Assembly (NCBI GenBank): GCA_024641125.1
Contig: JAHEDQ010000020.1
Coordinates: forward strand, 1-34,142
DNA: 34,142 nt
Source: Candidatus Competibacteraceae bacterium
GTDB taxonomy: Bacteria > Pseudomonadota > Gammaproteobacteria > Competibacterales > JAHEDQ01
Direction: 5' to 3'
How positions within the stretch are numbered: position 1 is the first letter of the stretch; each line of letters begins with the position of its first letter. Both the position numbers and the translations under genes were made by a program. Of the stretch, positions 7,911 to 15,524 are shown piece by piece. The notes under the pieces are model-generated. The model was not told the DNA's origin and ran no database searches. It saw only the letters and a program-made list of their open reading frames with translations.

Positions 7911-9497
7911 CTACTTGGTCACGTTGCGATAGAACACCAGGACGAAATTCGACCCGGAGACAAACCCTTCCACGTCGGTTCGGCGGGCGACCTGCTCATT
8001 CTGCTGGTACATGATGACGAATGGGCCAATATTCTGCAGCATGCGTTGCAACTCCAGATACTGCTCCTTGCGGGCCGCAACGTCGGTTTCGTTTCGGGCC
8101 TTGACCGCTAGGGCGTTGGCCGCGTCGTCGGCCCATGCGTTACGCCAGGCCAGCACGCCCGTGAGTTTCGCTTCCTCCCGGTTGTCGGGGTTATGGGCGA
8201 AGGCGTCGGCATTCGAATGGGGGTCCACATAGTCCGGCGACCAGCGCGCCAGCAGAATCTCGTGCTTGCGGGCCCGATAGATCGGCCACAGGGTTTTACC
8301 CTCGGCGGTCACGATTTCGCTTTCGATGCCGGCCTTGGCCAGGGTGGCCTGTATCGATTGTGCCAGGCCCGGAAAGGGGGCGTTGGTCAAGGTATCGATT
8401 CGAATCTTGAAACCGTCGCCGTAGCCCGCCTCGGCCAGCAGCGCCTTGGCTTTTTGCACGTCGTAGGTGTACGGCTTGTCGTCCAGCGCGGCCCACAGAC
8501 CGGACGGCCAGAACGCCTGGTGCACCACGAATTGTCCGGCCAGGAAGGAATTCGCCATGCCGTCGTAGTCCACCAGATAACGCAGCGCCTCCACCACCTT
8601 CGGATTGCCGAGGATCGGGTGGCTGGCGTTGGCCGCCATGTAGACGATGGTGCCCTTGGGGTAGCCGTCGATCACCACGTCCGCATTGCCCTCCACACCC
8701 TTGATCTGATCCGGGGTGAGGTTGCGGGCCATGTCCACGTCGCCTTTTTCGATCAGCAGACGTTGCGCGGAGGGCTCGGCCACATGCCGCACAATGACCC
8801 GCTTCATGCCCGGGGCGCCGTGACGGTAATTTTCGTTTGCCGTCATCGACACCAGCTCGTTGGCCTTCCAGGTCTGCAAGGCGAAGGCACCCGAACCGGC
8901 GCTGTTGGTTTTCAACCACTCGTAACCCAGGTCGCCGTCCTGCTCATGCTCCATGACCAGTTTCTTGTCCACCACCGACGCAACTCCTGCGGAGAGTGCA
9001 TTGAGTACCAGCGCGGGTGAGAAGTCCTCGGTTATGGTGACACTGAACTTCGAATCGTCCACCACCTTGACCAGCTCATCCACGTTGTCGGCGTTCCATC
9101 CGAACTGGGTGATGATGAAAGCAGGGGTCTTGTTCAGCTTGACCACACGCTGGAGCGAGTAGGTCACATCTTCCGGGGTGACCGGGTTGCCGGAATGGAA
9201 GGTGAGTCCCGGGCGCATGGTGAACAGGATGGTCTTGCCATCATCGCTGAACGACCAGCTCTCCACCACGCCGCCGGTGAGTTCGGTGAGATTCTCCGGT
9301 TCGAACATCATGACGCGATCGTAAATGTTGGCGATGATTTCGCCGGTGGTCAGTTCGAACACTTCCGCCGGATCCAGCGTGATGATGTCGCTGATGTCCT
9401 TGGCCATGACAAACGTGTCTTTTGGCGTCGCCGCGTGGGCACTGAGCGCAAAAACGCACAGTGTCGAGATAAACCATCGATATAGCCTGTGTTTCAT
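7911..9497 (-). CDS. dppA: Periplasmic peptide-binding protein (solute-binding family 5)
   Basis: This is the extracytoplasmic receptor of the importer, 528 residues before processing. It begins with a signal peptide: basic MKHRLYR, hydrophobic WFISTLCVFAL, and a probable cleavage after SAHA near residue 22. The mature protein starts with an SBP_bac_5 pattern (KDISDIITLDPAEVF) and includes VTPEDVTYSLQRVV and later FKIRIDTLTNAPFPGLAQSI. No lipobox cysteine is present, so it is soluble periplasmic rather than a lipoprotein. An AGGA element lies roughly a dozen bases before the ATG. The linked aminopeptidase suggests peptides as ligand, but family-5 receptors also bind nickel, opines or sugars. 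Confidence 0.87.
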   Translation of the reverse strand: MKHRLYRWFISTLCVFALSAHAATPKDTFVMAKDISDIITLDPAEVFELTTGEIIANIYDRVMMFEPENLTELTGGVVESWSFSDDGKTILFTMRPGLTFHSGNPVTPEDVTYSLQRVVKLNKTPAFIITQFGWNADNVDELVKVVDDSKFSVTITEDFSPALVLNALSAGVASVVDKKLVMEHEQDGDLGYEWLKTNSAGSGAFALQTWKANELVSMTANENYRHGAPGMKRVIVRHVAEPSAQRLLIEKGDVDMARNLTPDQIKGVEGNADVVIDGYPKGTIVYMAANASHPILGNPKVVEALRYLVDYDGMANSFLAGQFVVHQAFWPSGLWAALDDKPYTYDVQKAKALLAEAGYGDGFKIRIDTLTNAPFPGLAQSIQATLAKAGIESEIVTAEGKTLWPIYRARKHEILLARWSPDYVDPHSNADAFAHNPDNREEAKLTGVLAWRNAWADDAANALAVKARNETDVAARKEQYLELQRMLQNIGPFVIMYQQNEQVARRTDVEGFVSGSNFVLVFYRNVTK

Positions 9498-9549
9498 GGT
9501 GTCTGCTTCCTACCTCAAATGTGAATCGTGTATCGTGCGCCTCAGCGCC

Positions 9550-10647
9550 TTACTCGACGAGTCGCCGGTACTGTCTCATAACCTCCCTCAGCCGTTCGTG
9601 GTTGATGGCGTGCACCGTGTGATCGTCCCGGCCACATAGTGTGGTGGCGCCGACCAGGGCATTGATAATGGCCTCCTCGGTGGCGTCCACCGTTGCCAGA
9701 AACACCGGATCGAGCGCGCACTGCGGGAGCGGCGGTGTTGAGTCCCGGGGCTCGGCAGTGCCAATGGCGAGAAAGATATCCCCCGATCCGTCTTCGCCCC
9801 GGGTACCGGTGCGGGCAACACCGAGCGCAACCCTGCGGGCGATGCGCTGCAGTTGAATCGCCGACACCGGGGCATCGGTGGCCGCCACGGCGATGATCGA
9901 GCCCTGGGCACTCTTCCAGAGGCCGTTTTCCACCAGGTGCCGTCCCACCGGCACACCGCGAATGCTCAGGTCCGCCCGGGTGCCAAAGTTGGCCTGCACC
10001 AGCAGCCCCACGGTGTATTGGCGGCCGTCCAACTCCAATCGACGAGAAGCGGTTCCGGTCCCGCCTTTGAATTCATAGCAGATCATACCGGTGCCACCGC
10101 CCACATTACCCTCTTCGAGGGAACCGGTGGCGGCTTGATTGCAGGCATCGAGCACATGGGCCTCGGTCAGATGCAGACCGTTGATGTCGTTCAGGTAAGC
10201 ATCGCAGGTTTCCCCCACCACCGGCAGCATCCACAGATTCCGGTCGGGATCGAAGTCAGGATGACCCGTGAGCCAGCGAATCAGGCCATGGTGCGCCATA
10301 CCCACGCTGTGGGTGTTGGTGATGGCGATGGGGCCCATCAATTCGCCCGCCTCGTCCACCCACAGCAGCCCTGTCATCTCACCGTTGCCGTTGAACGCAA
10401 ATCTGCCGGCCTGCACCGGCTCGAACGGCCGCGTCTTGCTCCTGGGGTGTATCACGGTAACGCCGGTGCGAACCGGTCCGGCACCGATGGCCAATGGGCC
10501 GGAACCCGCGACCAGGGTTTTGTATCCCACTTCAACGCCGGGCACGTCGGTGATGGCGTTGTCCGGTCCGGTGCACCCGTCGAAGGGGATACCCAGTCCA
10601 CGGGCCCTTACCGGTTGCCTGGATTTGTGGGCTATTGACTCGACCAT
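9550..10647 (-). CDS. dmpA: DmpA-type aminopeptidase (P1 family, MEROPS S58)
   Basis: This is a predicted Ntn-fold aminopeptidase related to DmpA (L-aminopeptidase/D-Ala-esterase) and the BapA beta-aminopeptidases, with 365 residues. The family block EGNVGGGTGMICYEFKGG is at about 179-196. The predicted autocleavage site is Gly249-Ser250 in AQGSIIAVAATDAP; Ser250 would become the N-terminal nucleophile of the small subunit. DmpA is also known to be cut at Gly249-Ser250, so the chosen start fits. ATG 10647 is preceded by AGGA about 11 bases upstream; the frame extends to 10725 without family-like sequence. No signal peptide is seen, so it probably acts in the cytoplasm on imported peptides. 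It is first in the operon, 52 bases before the binding-protein gene. Confidence 0.87.
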   Translation of the reverse strand: MVESIAHKSRQPVRARGLGIPFDGCTGPDNAITDVPGVEVGYKTLVAGSGPLAIGAGPVRTGVTVIHPRSKTRPFEPVQAGRFAFNGNGEMTGLLWVDEAGELMGPIAITNTHSVGMAHHGLIRWLTGHPDFDPDRNLWMLPVVGETCDAYLNDINGLHLTEAHVLDACNQAATGSLEEGNVGGGTGMICYEFKGGTGTASRRLELDGRQYTVGLLVQANFGTRADLSIRGVPVGRHLVENGLWKSAQGSIIAVAATDAPVSAIQLQRIARRVALGVARTGTRGEDGSGDIFLAIGTAEPRDSTPPLPQCALDPVFLATVDATEEAIINALVGATTLCGRDDHTVHAINHERLREVMRQYRRLVE

Positions 10648-11180
10648 GGAGGGGACTTCCTGAAGGGCCCGCGTGTGCCGGCTCACGATGCTGTGTCTTG
10701 CGTGTAAGGCTTGGTCTGCGCCCACCGAAGAAGCATAGACCAGGAAACGGATTCCGGCGGACTGTCGCCGGATTCGAGAATAGCGTCACCCCAACCGTTT
10801 TGGCGATGGGCCTAACCTCACTGGGCACCGTCTGGGTGCCGAAATTTCGGGCACAGTCCTCCGACCAAACACGTGATCGCTCGTTTCTTCACTGCTTGAG
10901 TGTGGGACGCCGTCGTCATGTGAGCTTGTCCGGGTGGGGCAGGATATCAAGAGCCTTGCTGTAGACGGTCTCTGGCGCCGGCATGTGTCAGTTGGTGATC
11001 CGTGAATCCGATGAGTGGTTCTTGTCAGCTTGGTCAGGAATGCGACCCGCGCTCAAGGCCCGGCTGGTGGCTCAGGGCACGGAATCGGACCGCGCCCGAG
11101 TTACCCTCCCGGGATACTCAACGAACGTGGAGGGAAGGGGCGTGTATTCGGCCTGTACTCCAGTCACTTGTGTGCTGGCG
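10648..11180. other. 533-base region without a convincing gene
   Basis: This gap separates two minus-strand units and should hold the promoter of the aminopeptidase operon. Short open frames on the plus strand (for example from 10983) run antisense into the thioredoxin-like gene and show no family features. Visible structure is a CCGGCG/CGCCGG hairpin at 10754-10771, a GGCACC/GGTGCC hairpin at 10824-10840 and a perfect 12-base palindrome at 10839-10850. I could not place a convincing -35/-10 pair. Confidence 0.5.
10839..10850. promoter_or_regulatory. Perfect palindrome CCGAAATTTCGG, possible operator
   Basis: A 12-base perfect palindrome lies about 190 bases upstream of the aminopeptidase start, immediately after a GGCACC-N5-GGTGCC inverted repeat (10824-10840). 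It could be a binding site for a dimeric regulator or part of a terminator-like structure behind the thioredoxin-like gene. No run of T follows, so a Rho-independent terminator is unlikely. Confidence 0.3.
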
Positions 11181-11411
11181 TTACGTGAGCAATTTCCGGA
11201 TGTCGTCCGCGCCGGGAACCTTGCCTTCAACAATGATTCTTCCATCGACGGCGAGTGCGGGCGTACGCAGAACGCCTGCATCGATAATATCGTTCATATC
11301 GGTCACTTTTTCGACTTCGTAACTGATTCCCAATGCCTGCGCCGCAGATTCAGTATTGGCAGTCAGTTTGTCACACTTGCTGCAGCCCCTGCCGTAGATT
11401 TGCAATTTCAT
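11181..11411 (-). CDS. Small thioredoxin-fold protein with CxxC motif
   Basis: This is a 76-residue redox protein of the Thioredoxin_3 type. It starts with the beta strand MKLQIYGRG, directly followed by the active-site motif C10-S-K-C13. A later cis-proline motif RTPALAVDGRIIVEGKVP is the other hallmark of the fold. There is no signal peptide. The gene begins 21 bases after the permease gene ends, so the two are surely co-transcribed. This pairing of an ArsP-like permease with a CxxC mini-thioredoxin is recurrent in bacteria. The partner may reduce or deliver a metal or metalloid species to the permease, but this is inference. The local base composition looks less GC-rich than the flanking operons. 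Confidence 0.85.
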   Translation of the reverse strand: MKLQIYGRGCSKCDKLTANTESAAQALGISYEVEKVTDMNDIIDAGVLRTPALAVDGRIIVEGKVPGADDIRKLLT

Positions 11412-11432
11412 TGTCTTTTTCCGTCCTGTCGT

Positions 11433-12752
11433 TTACCAGAGATTGCCATAGATATAGCCGGTGGTTGTTGCCATCACTATGACGAGAGAGCAGTAGATAA
11501 CGGTTTTCTGATTTCCAAGAATCGATCTGATTACCAGCATGTTGGGCAGCGACAGCGCCGGCCCCGCCAACAACAATGCCAGTGCTGGACCCTTTCCCAT
11601 CCCGGAACCCAACAATCCTTCCACGATAGGTACTTCAGTAAGCGTGGAGAAATACATAAATGCACCCAGGATTGAAGCGATCCCGGTGGATACGAGAGAA
11701 TTATCACCCACCGCCGCACTGACCCATACAGAGGGTATCAATCCTTCGAAACCTGGCCGCCCCAGCAGCAGACCCGCGATGAACACACCGCCCAGTAACA
11801 ACGGCATAATCTGCTTGGTGAAATCCCAGGTCTGAGCCGCCCATTCCCGATCCGACTCCCTGGTCGTGGCGATAAGCAGAATGCCTATCGCCCCTGCGGC
11901 GAAGGGTAATTCTGGGGCTCCAGGGGCCAGCAGCGCGCTTATGATGATCAGTACGCCCAGTCCGAGCACGGGAAAGGCCGGCCATTGCCATCGGGAAATG
12001 AACAATGCGCCGAGCAGCAGGGCAAGGAGTGAAGTTATCGGCCACTTCCATGTGTAAACCGCCATCCACAAAAGGCTATCGGCAGCGGCCCAATTGGCAA
12101 ATACAAGAATCCCGATCATCAGACTGAAAAAAATCACAACTGTGCCAAGTGGCTTTACCGCCCCGTCTGCTGCGAATCCTCGGCCAGATGCGTCTGCTCT
12201 CGCCATCTCTTCCTTGCGATAAATCAGATGCATGATGGCGCCGATTACGACGGCGAAAAAAATGGCACCGATCCCCCTGGCGATACCCAGTTCTGCCCCC
12301 AGCACCTTGGCCGTTACGACAATTGCCATGATGTTGATAGCAGGCCCGGAATAGAGAAATGCAATGGCTGCTCCCAGACCCGCCCCGCGTTTGTAGATAC
12401 CGCCAAACAGAGGCAGAACCGTGCATGAGCAGACTGCGAGTAAAGTGCCTGATACGGAGGCGACTCCCAGTGCCAGGGGTTTCGATGCCTGCGGTCCGAG
12501 ATAGCGCAGTACGGAACCCTGGCTGATATAGACAGCCATTGCACCGGCTATGATGAATGCAGGGAGCAGGCAGAGGATGACATGCTCCTGGGCATACCAG
12601 TGAGTCAGGCGGACCGCTTCCAGCACCGCATTGTCAAACCGCGTATTACCGGCAGGCAGAAAGTAGAGAATGAGAAAACCCACCGCCATCAACACCATCA
12701 GGCGAACCTGGACGGGGTTTTCCCTGGACAGACTTAGCAGCTTTGTGTACAC
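11433..12752 (-). CDS. ArsP-like permease (UPF0718 / PF03773 family)
   Basis: This is a polytopic inner-membrane permease of 439 residues with about ten hydrophobic helices. The diagnostic segment is VCSCTVLPLFGGIYKRGAGL, with cysteines at 108 and 110. It is followed by AIAFLYSGPAIN, which is repeated in a second-half counterpart (YFSTLTEVPIVEGLLGSGMG). Family members such as ArsP export trivalent organoarsenicals; others have unknown metal-related roles. The start is GTG 12752, with GGGGA about 8 bases upstream. An ArsR-type regulator often accompanies this pair, but none is present here. The neighbouring GntR gene instead belongs to the divergent catabolic operon. The region is visibly AT-richer than its neighbours, which may indicate transfer. 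Confidence 0.83.
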   Translation of the reverse strand: MYTKLLSLSRENPVQVRLMVLMAVGFLILYFLPAGNTRFDNAVLEAVRLTHWYAQEHVILCLLPAFIIAGAMAVYISQGSVLRYLGPQASKPLALGVASVSGTLLAVCSCTVLPLFGGIYKRGAGLGAAIAFLYSGPAINIMAIVVTAKVLGAELGIARGIGAIFFAVVIGAIMHLIYRKEEMARADASGRGFAADGAVKPLGTVVIFFSLMIGILVFANWAAADSLLWMAVYTWKWPITSLLALLLGALFISRWQWPAFPVLGLGVLIIISALLAPGAPELPFAAGAIGILLIATTRESDREWAAQTWDFTKQIMPLLLGGVFIAGLLLGRPGFEGLIPSVWVSAAVGDNSLVSTGIASILGAFMYFSTLTEVPIVEGLLGSGMGKGPALALLLAGPALSLPNMLVIRSILGNQKTVIYCSLVIVMATTTGYIYGNLW

Positions 12753-12883
12753 GGTTATCGTCCCCGGTCCACTCGGACATCGACAACTGTCGAGGCTCCC
12801 CGTGAGCGCTCAGCGGACAGGCTAACAAAGCCTCATGTCCCGGCGACCGGTTTTGGAGCCCAAGATCTGATGCACAGGTCTCC

Positions 12884-12938
12884 CCACCATAGTCTTGGTC
12901 GGGCGCAAAGGCGCATCCAAGACTCCGCGCAATGGTGG
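12884..12938. repeat. Long imperfect hairpin downstream of the GntR gene
   Basis: CCACCAT (12884-12890) plus AGTCTTGG (12891-12898) pair with CCAAGACT (12917-12924) and ATGGTGG (12932-12938). An additional GCGC/GCGC pair surrounds an AAAG loop. It starts six bases beyond the GntR stop on the minus strand. It may act as an mRNA 3' stabiliser or terminator for that gene, but no T tract follows on either strand. Confidence 0.4.
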
Positions 12939-12944
12939 CCCTGG

Positions 12945-13646
12945 TTACTCCTGGAGCGCCTGTGACATCTGTTCGGAAATCATCAGCAGATGCTCACGCA
13001 TGGTGCCCTGGGCCGCCACGGCATCCCGTTCTCTAAGGGCCGAGACCAGACGCGTGTGTTGTTTATCGTATTGGTTGCGCCGTTCGGGCGTCAGGGTGCG
13101 CTGCTTGAGTTTGTTCCAGGCCGGTTGATTGCGGACGCTGTTGATGGCACGGCATTGGTCGATGAGCAGTTCGTTTCTGGCGGCGCAGATGATCGCCAGG
13201 TGCAGGTCGCCGTCCCAGTGCTCGAACTCCGCCAGTCCCTTGGCCACAAGGCTTTCCCGGAGCGCGGCTTCGATGCGGGTCAGGTCCGCGTCCGATGCGC
13301 GGTGTGCCGCCAGGGCGGCGACCTGGGGTTCGATGATGAGTCGCACTTCCATTATATCGGCGGGACTGGCCGAAGCGATACGGCGCCGAAATGCCATCCC
13401 AGTCGATTCGCGCCCTGCCAGCACAAAGGTGCCCCTTCCCACGCTCCGGTCGATCAGCCCTTGTTCCTCGAGTCGCCGCAGGGCCCGGCGCACCGTATTG
13501 CGCGCTGCCGCGTAGTGGCTTGCCAACTCCCGTTCGGTCGGCATGCGCGCGCCCACGGCCCAATCGCCACCCTTGATGCGCCGTACCAGCGTGTCGAACA
13601 GTTCATCGGCTGATTTCGCCTGTGCCAAGGACGGACTCCGAATCAA
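12945..13646 (-). CDS. GntR-family transcriptional regulator, FadR/FCD subfamily
   Basis: This is a predicted ligand-responsive repressor of 233 residues. The winged helix-turn-helix spans about residues 13-77, with the GntR hallmark MPTERELASHYAAARNTVRR and the wing GRGTFVLAGRE. The C-terminal FCD all-helical ligand domain spans about 95-230, including EVRLIIEPQVAALAAHRAS and the metal-site-like segment DGDLHLAI. FCD regulators usually sense small organic acids. The start is TTG 13646, because an in-frame stop lies six bases upstream; a second TTG six codons later is possible. It is divergent from the catabolic operon. Two ACCAAT hexamers lie 11-26 bases upstream of its start and would allow autoregulation. 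Confidence 0.87.
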   Translation of the reverse strand: MIRSPSLAQAKSADELFDTLVRRIKGGDWAVGARMPTERELASHYAAARNTVRRALRRLEEQGLIDRSVGRGTFVLAGRESTGMAFRRRIASASPADIMEVRLIIEPQVAALAAHRASDADLTRIEAALRESLVAKGLAEFEHWDGDLHLAIICAARNELLIDQCRAINSVRNQPAWNKLKQRTLTPERRNQYDKQHTRLVSALRERDAVAAQGTMREHLLMISEQMSQALQE

Positions 13647-13656
13647 CGCCTACCGC

Positions 13657-13799
13657 ACCAATATGGACCAATTCCGGGATAAGGCAAGCCCGCCGGCGTC
13701 TTCCACAAGCCGCCTGACGGGCGATTTGACAAACCGCAATCCGGTGCCAGACTGGAAACAACAAACAAAGAACCAATCTGCTATTGGTGCAGCATTGGT
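13657..13799. promoter_or_regulatory. Cluster of five ACCAAT/ATTGGT hexamers, candidate GntR operators
   Basis: ACCAAT occurs at 13657-13662 and 13667-13672 beside the regulator start. Near the operon start, ACCAAT is at 13772-13777 and ATTGGT at 13783-13788 and 13794-13799. The last three are spaced exactly 11 bases apart, one helical turn, and end 20 bases before the first structural gene. The cluster position in the divergent promoter region is seen directly; binding by the GntR protein is inferred. Confidence 0.55.
13726..13754 (+). promoter_or_regulatory. Possible sigma-70 promoter of the catabolic operon
   Basis: A perfect -35 hexamer TTGACA lies at 13726-13731. With 16-17 base spacing the -10 would be CAGACT or AGACTG, a poor match. 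The downstream hexamers at 13772-13799 would then sit in the initial transcribed region, a repressor arrangement. Confidence 0.35.
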
Positions 13800-13818
13800 C
13801 CATCGAGAGGATAGTCTT

Positions 13819-14709
13819 GTGAAGCTGGCGACCTTCGTCCACCAAGACGTGGAGCAGGTCGGTCTGGTCGATGTTGCGGACGGCACCGTTACGCCGGTAG
13901 GTCTGCGCGACGTGGATCATAGTCCGACTATGCTGGATCTGGTTCGGGCCGGCGCGGCCCAGACCGACCTTGAGCCGGCTGGTTCGGTCTTGGCGTTGGA
14001 TCGGGTTCAACTGCGTGCGCCCATTCCCAGGCCGATCCGGAACGTTTTCTGCGTCGGCAAGAATTACCACGATCACGCCCGTGAGTTCTCCCGCAGCGGG
14101 TTCGATTCCAGCGCCGCCGGCGGCGAGATTCCCGAATACCCCATTTTTTTTTCCAAGGTCCCGGAATCGGTGGTCGGACCGGCGGATTGCATCCGGTTGG
14201 ATCCCAGGGTCAGCGAAGCGGTGGACTACGAAGTCGAACTGGCGTTGGTGATGGGTCCCGGGGGGCGAAACATTCCCGCTCAAGGCGCCTTCGAACACAT
14301 TTGGGGTTACACCATCATCAACGATGTCACGGCCCGGGATATCCAGGGGCGTCACAAACAATGGCTGCTGGGAAAATCCCAGGATACGTTCTGTCCCATG
14401 GGCCCCTGGATCGTGACCGCCGATGAGTTGGACGCCACCGCGTTGGACGTGTCCACCCATGTCAACGGCGAATTGCGTCAAACGGCCAACACCCGCGACC
14501 TGATCTTTGACATACCCACCATGGTCGCCGCCGCCTCCAACGGCATCACCCTCTTGGCCGGGGACATCATCGCCACCGGCACCCCGGCGGGCGTCGGGAT
14601 CGGGTTCGATCCGCCCCGTTTTCTGCAGGCCGGCGACGTGGTGCGCATGGACATCGAGGGCATCGGCACCATCGAGAACCGGGTCGAGTCCATGGGCGAG
14701 CCCCGGTGA
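13819..14709 (+). CDS. Fumarylacetoacetate hydrolase (FAH) family protein
   Basis: This is a metal-dependent hydrolase or decarboxylase of the FAH superfamily, with 296 residues. The motif GKNYHDH at 80-86 provides the catalytic histidine, H86. Metal ligands are E138 and E140 in VDYEVEL and probably D168 in INDVTARD. The lysine in GKSQDTFCPMGP (K185) and the C-terminal GDIIATGTPAGVGIG loop are also conserved. Family members cleave C-C bonds of beta-dicarbonyl acids or isomerise and decarboxylate them in aromatic-acid degradation. The start is GTG 13819 after GAGAGG at 13804-13809; the longer frame back to 13543 overlaps the GntR gene and is a shadow. It is first in the operon and overlaps the next gene by GTGA. 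The exact substrate is unknown. Confidence 0.87.
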   Translation: MKLATFVHQDVEQVGLVDVADGTVTPVGLRDVDHSPTMLDLVRAGAAQTDLEPAGSVLALDRVQLRAPIPRPIRNVFCVGKNYHDHAREFSRSGFDSSAAGGEIPEYPIFFSKVPESVVGPADCIRLDPRVSEAVDYEVELALVMGPGGRNIPAQGAFEHIWGYTIINDVTARDIQGRHKQWLLGKSQDTFCPMGPWIVTADELDATALDVSTHVNGELRQTANTRDLIFDIPTMVAAASNGITLLAGDIIATGTPAGVGIGFDPPRFLQAGDVVRMDIEGIGTIENRVESMGEPR

Positions 14710-15485
14710 GCAGCCATGTGATCGAGCAGATGGCGGTGGAGGTGGAGGGCGACGGGGACGCGGTGGTGATGATCCACGGGCTGGGCGGCACCTCCAATAC
14801 CTTCAGCCCGCAGATGGCCGTCACCCGCGATCGTTATCGCAGCATTCGCCCGGATCTGCCCTGTTCCGGGCGTTCCGCCAACCACGAGGCGCCCGGCATC
14901 CAGTCTTTCGCCGATCGTGTCGTTCGGGCGATCAACGTACTGGGTGTCAGCCGGGCGTATTTCTTGGGCCACTCCATGGGCACCATCGTGTGTCAGCATA
15001 TCGCCGCCCAGCATCCGAGCCTGGTGAAGGGACTGTTTTTGTGTGGCACTTTGCTGGAGCCGCCCCAGGCTGCGCGCCAGGGGCTGCGGGATCGGGCCAA
15101 GCTGGCCCGGTCGGAAGGCATGGTCGGCATCGCCGATGCGATTGTACAGGTGGCGACCGCCACCGCTACCAAACGAAACAACGCGGTTGCACTGGCCTTC
15201 GTGCGGGAAAGCATTATGCGCCAGTGCCCGGAAGGCTATGCCCGAAGCTGCGAGGCGCTGGCCGAGGCCACTGCGGCGGATCCTCGTCTGATCAGCTGCC
15301 CGGTACTGAGCGTCACCGGGGAAGAGGATGTGGTGGGTCCGCCTTCGGTGTCCCGGCAGCTGGCCGACCAATTGGAGCAGGGGCGGGCGCTGGTGCTGGC
15401 CGGTTGCGGCCACTGGACCACCATCGAGCGTCCGTTGGAAGTCAACGACGCGCTGAAGGCGTTTCTGGCCGGCAATCGGCGCTGA
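14706..15485 (+). CDS. Alpha/beta hydrolase, enol-lactonase-like
   Basis: This is a cytoplasmic alpha/beta-fold hydrolase of 259 residues. The catalytic triad is visible: nucleophile S90 in GHSMG (88-92), acid D208 in TGEEDVVGP, and base H236 in GCGHWTTIERP. The oxyanion-hole segment HGLGG is at 24-28. Overall layout and length resemble PcaD (3-oxoadipate enol-lactonase) or RutD, but specificity cannot be called. The start GTG overlaps the stop of the FAH-family gene (GTGA at 14706-14709), so translation is coupled. With the FAH-family and amidohydrolase proteins it would form a hydrolytic ring- or amide-opening set. Confidence 0.86.
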   Translation: MSSHVIEQMAVEVEGDGDAVVMIHGLGGTSNTFSPQMAVTRDRYRSIRPDLPCSGRSANHEAPGIQSFADRVVRAINVLGVSRAYFLGHSMGTIVCQHIAAQHPSLVKGLFLCGTLLEPPQAARQGLRDRAKLARSEGMVGIADAIVQVATATATKRNNAVALAFVRESIMRQCPEGYARSCEALAEATAADPRLISCPVLSVTGEEDVVGPPSVSRQLADQLEQGRALVLAGCGHWTTIERPLEVNDALKAFLAGNRR

Positions 15486-15524
15486 TTTTCGCAGGCGGCC
15501 ACGCGCCGTCGGGAGTCCACTGAG

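Noticed and set aside
5853-8014. Two long plus-strand open frames across the peptide permease genes
   Set aside because: Both are shadows of the minus-strand permeases; their products are rich in His, Gln and Gly and have no family features.
10983-11675. 230-codon plus-strand frame upstream of and antisense to the thioredoxin-like and permease genes
   Set aside because: Its second half is antisense to clear genes, and the first half has no recognisable similarity or ribosome site.
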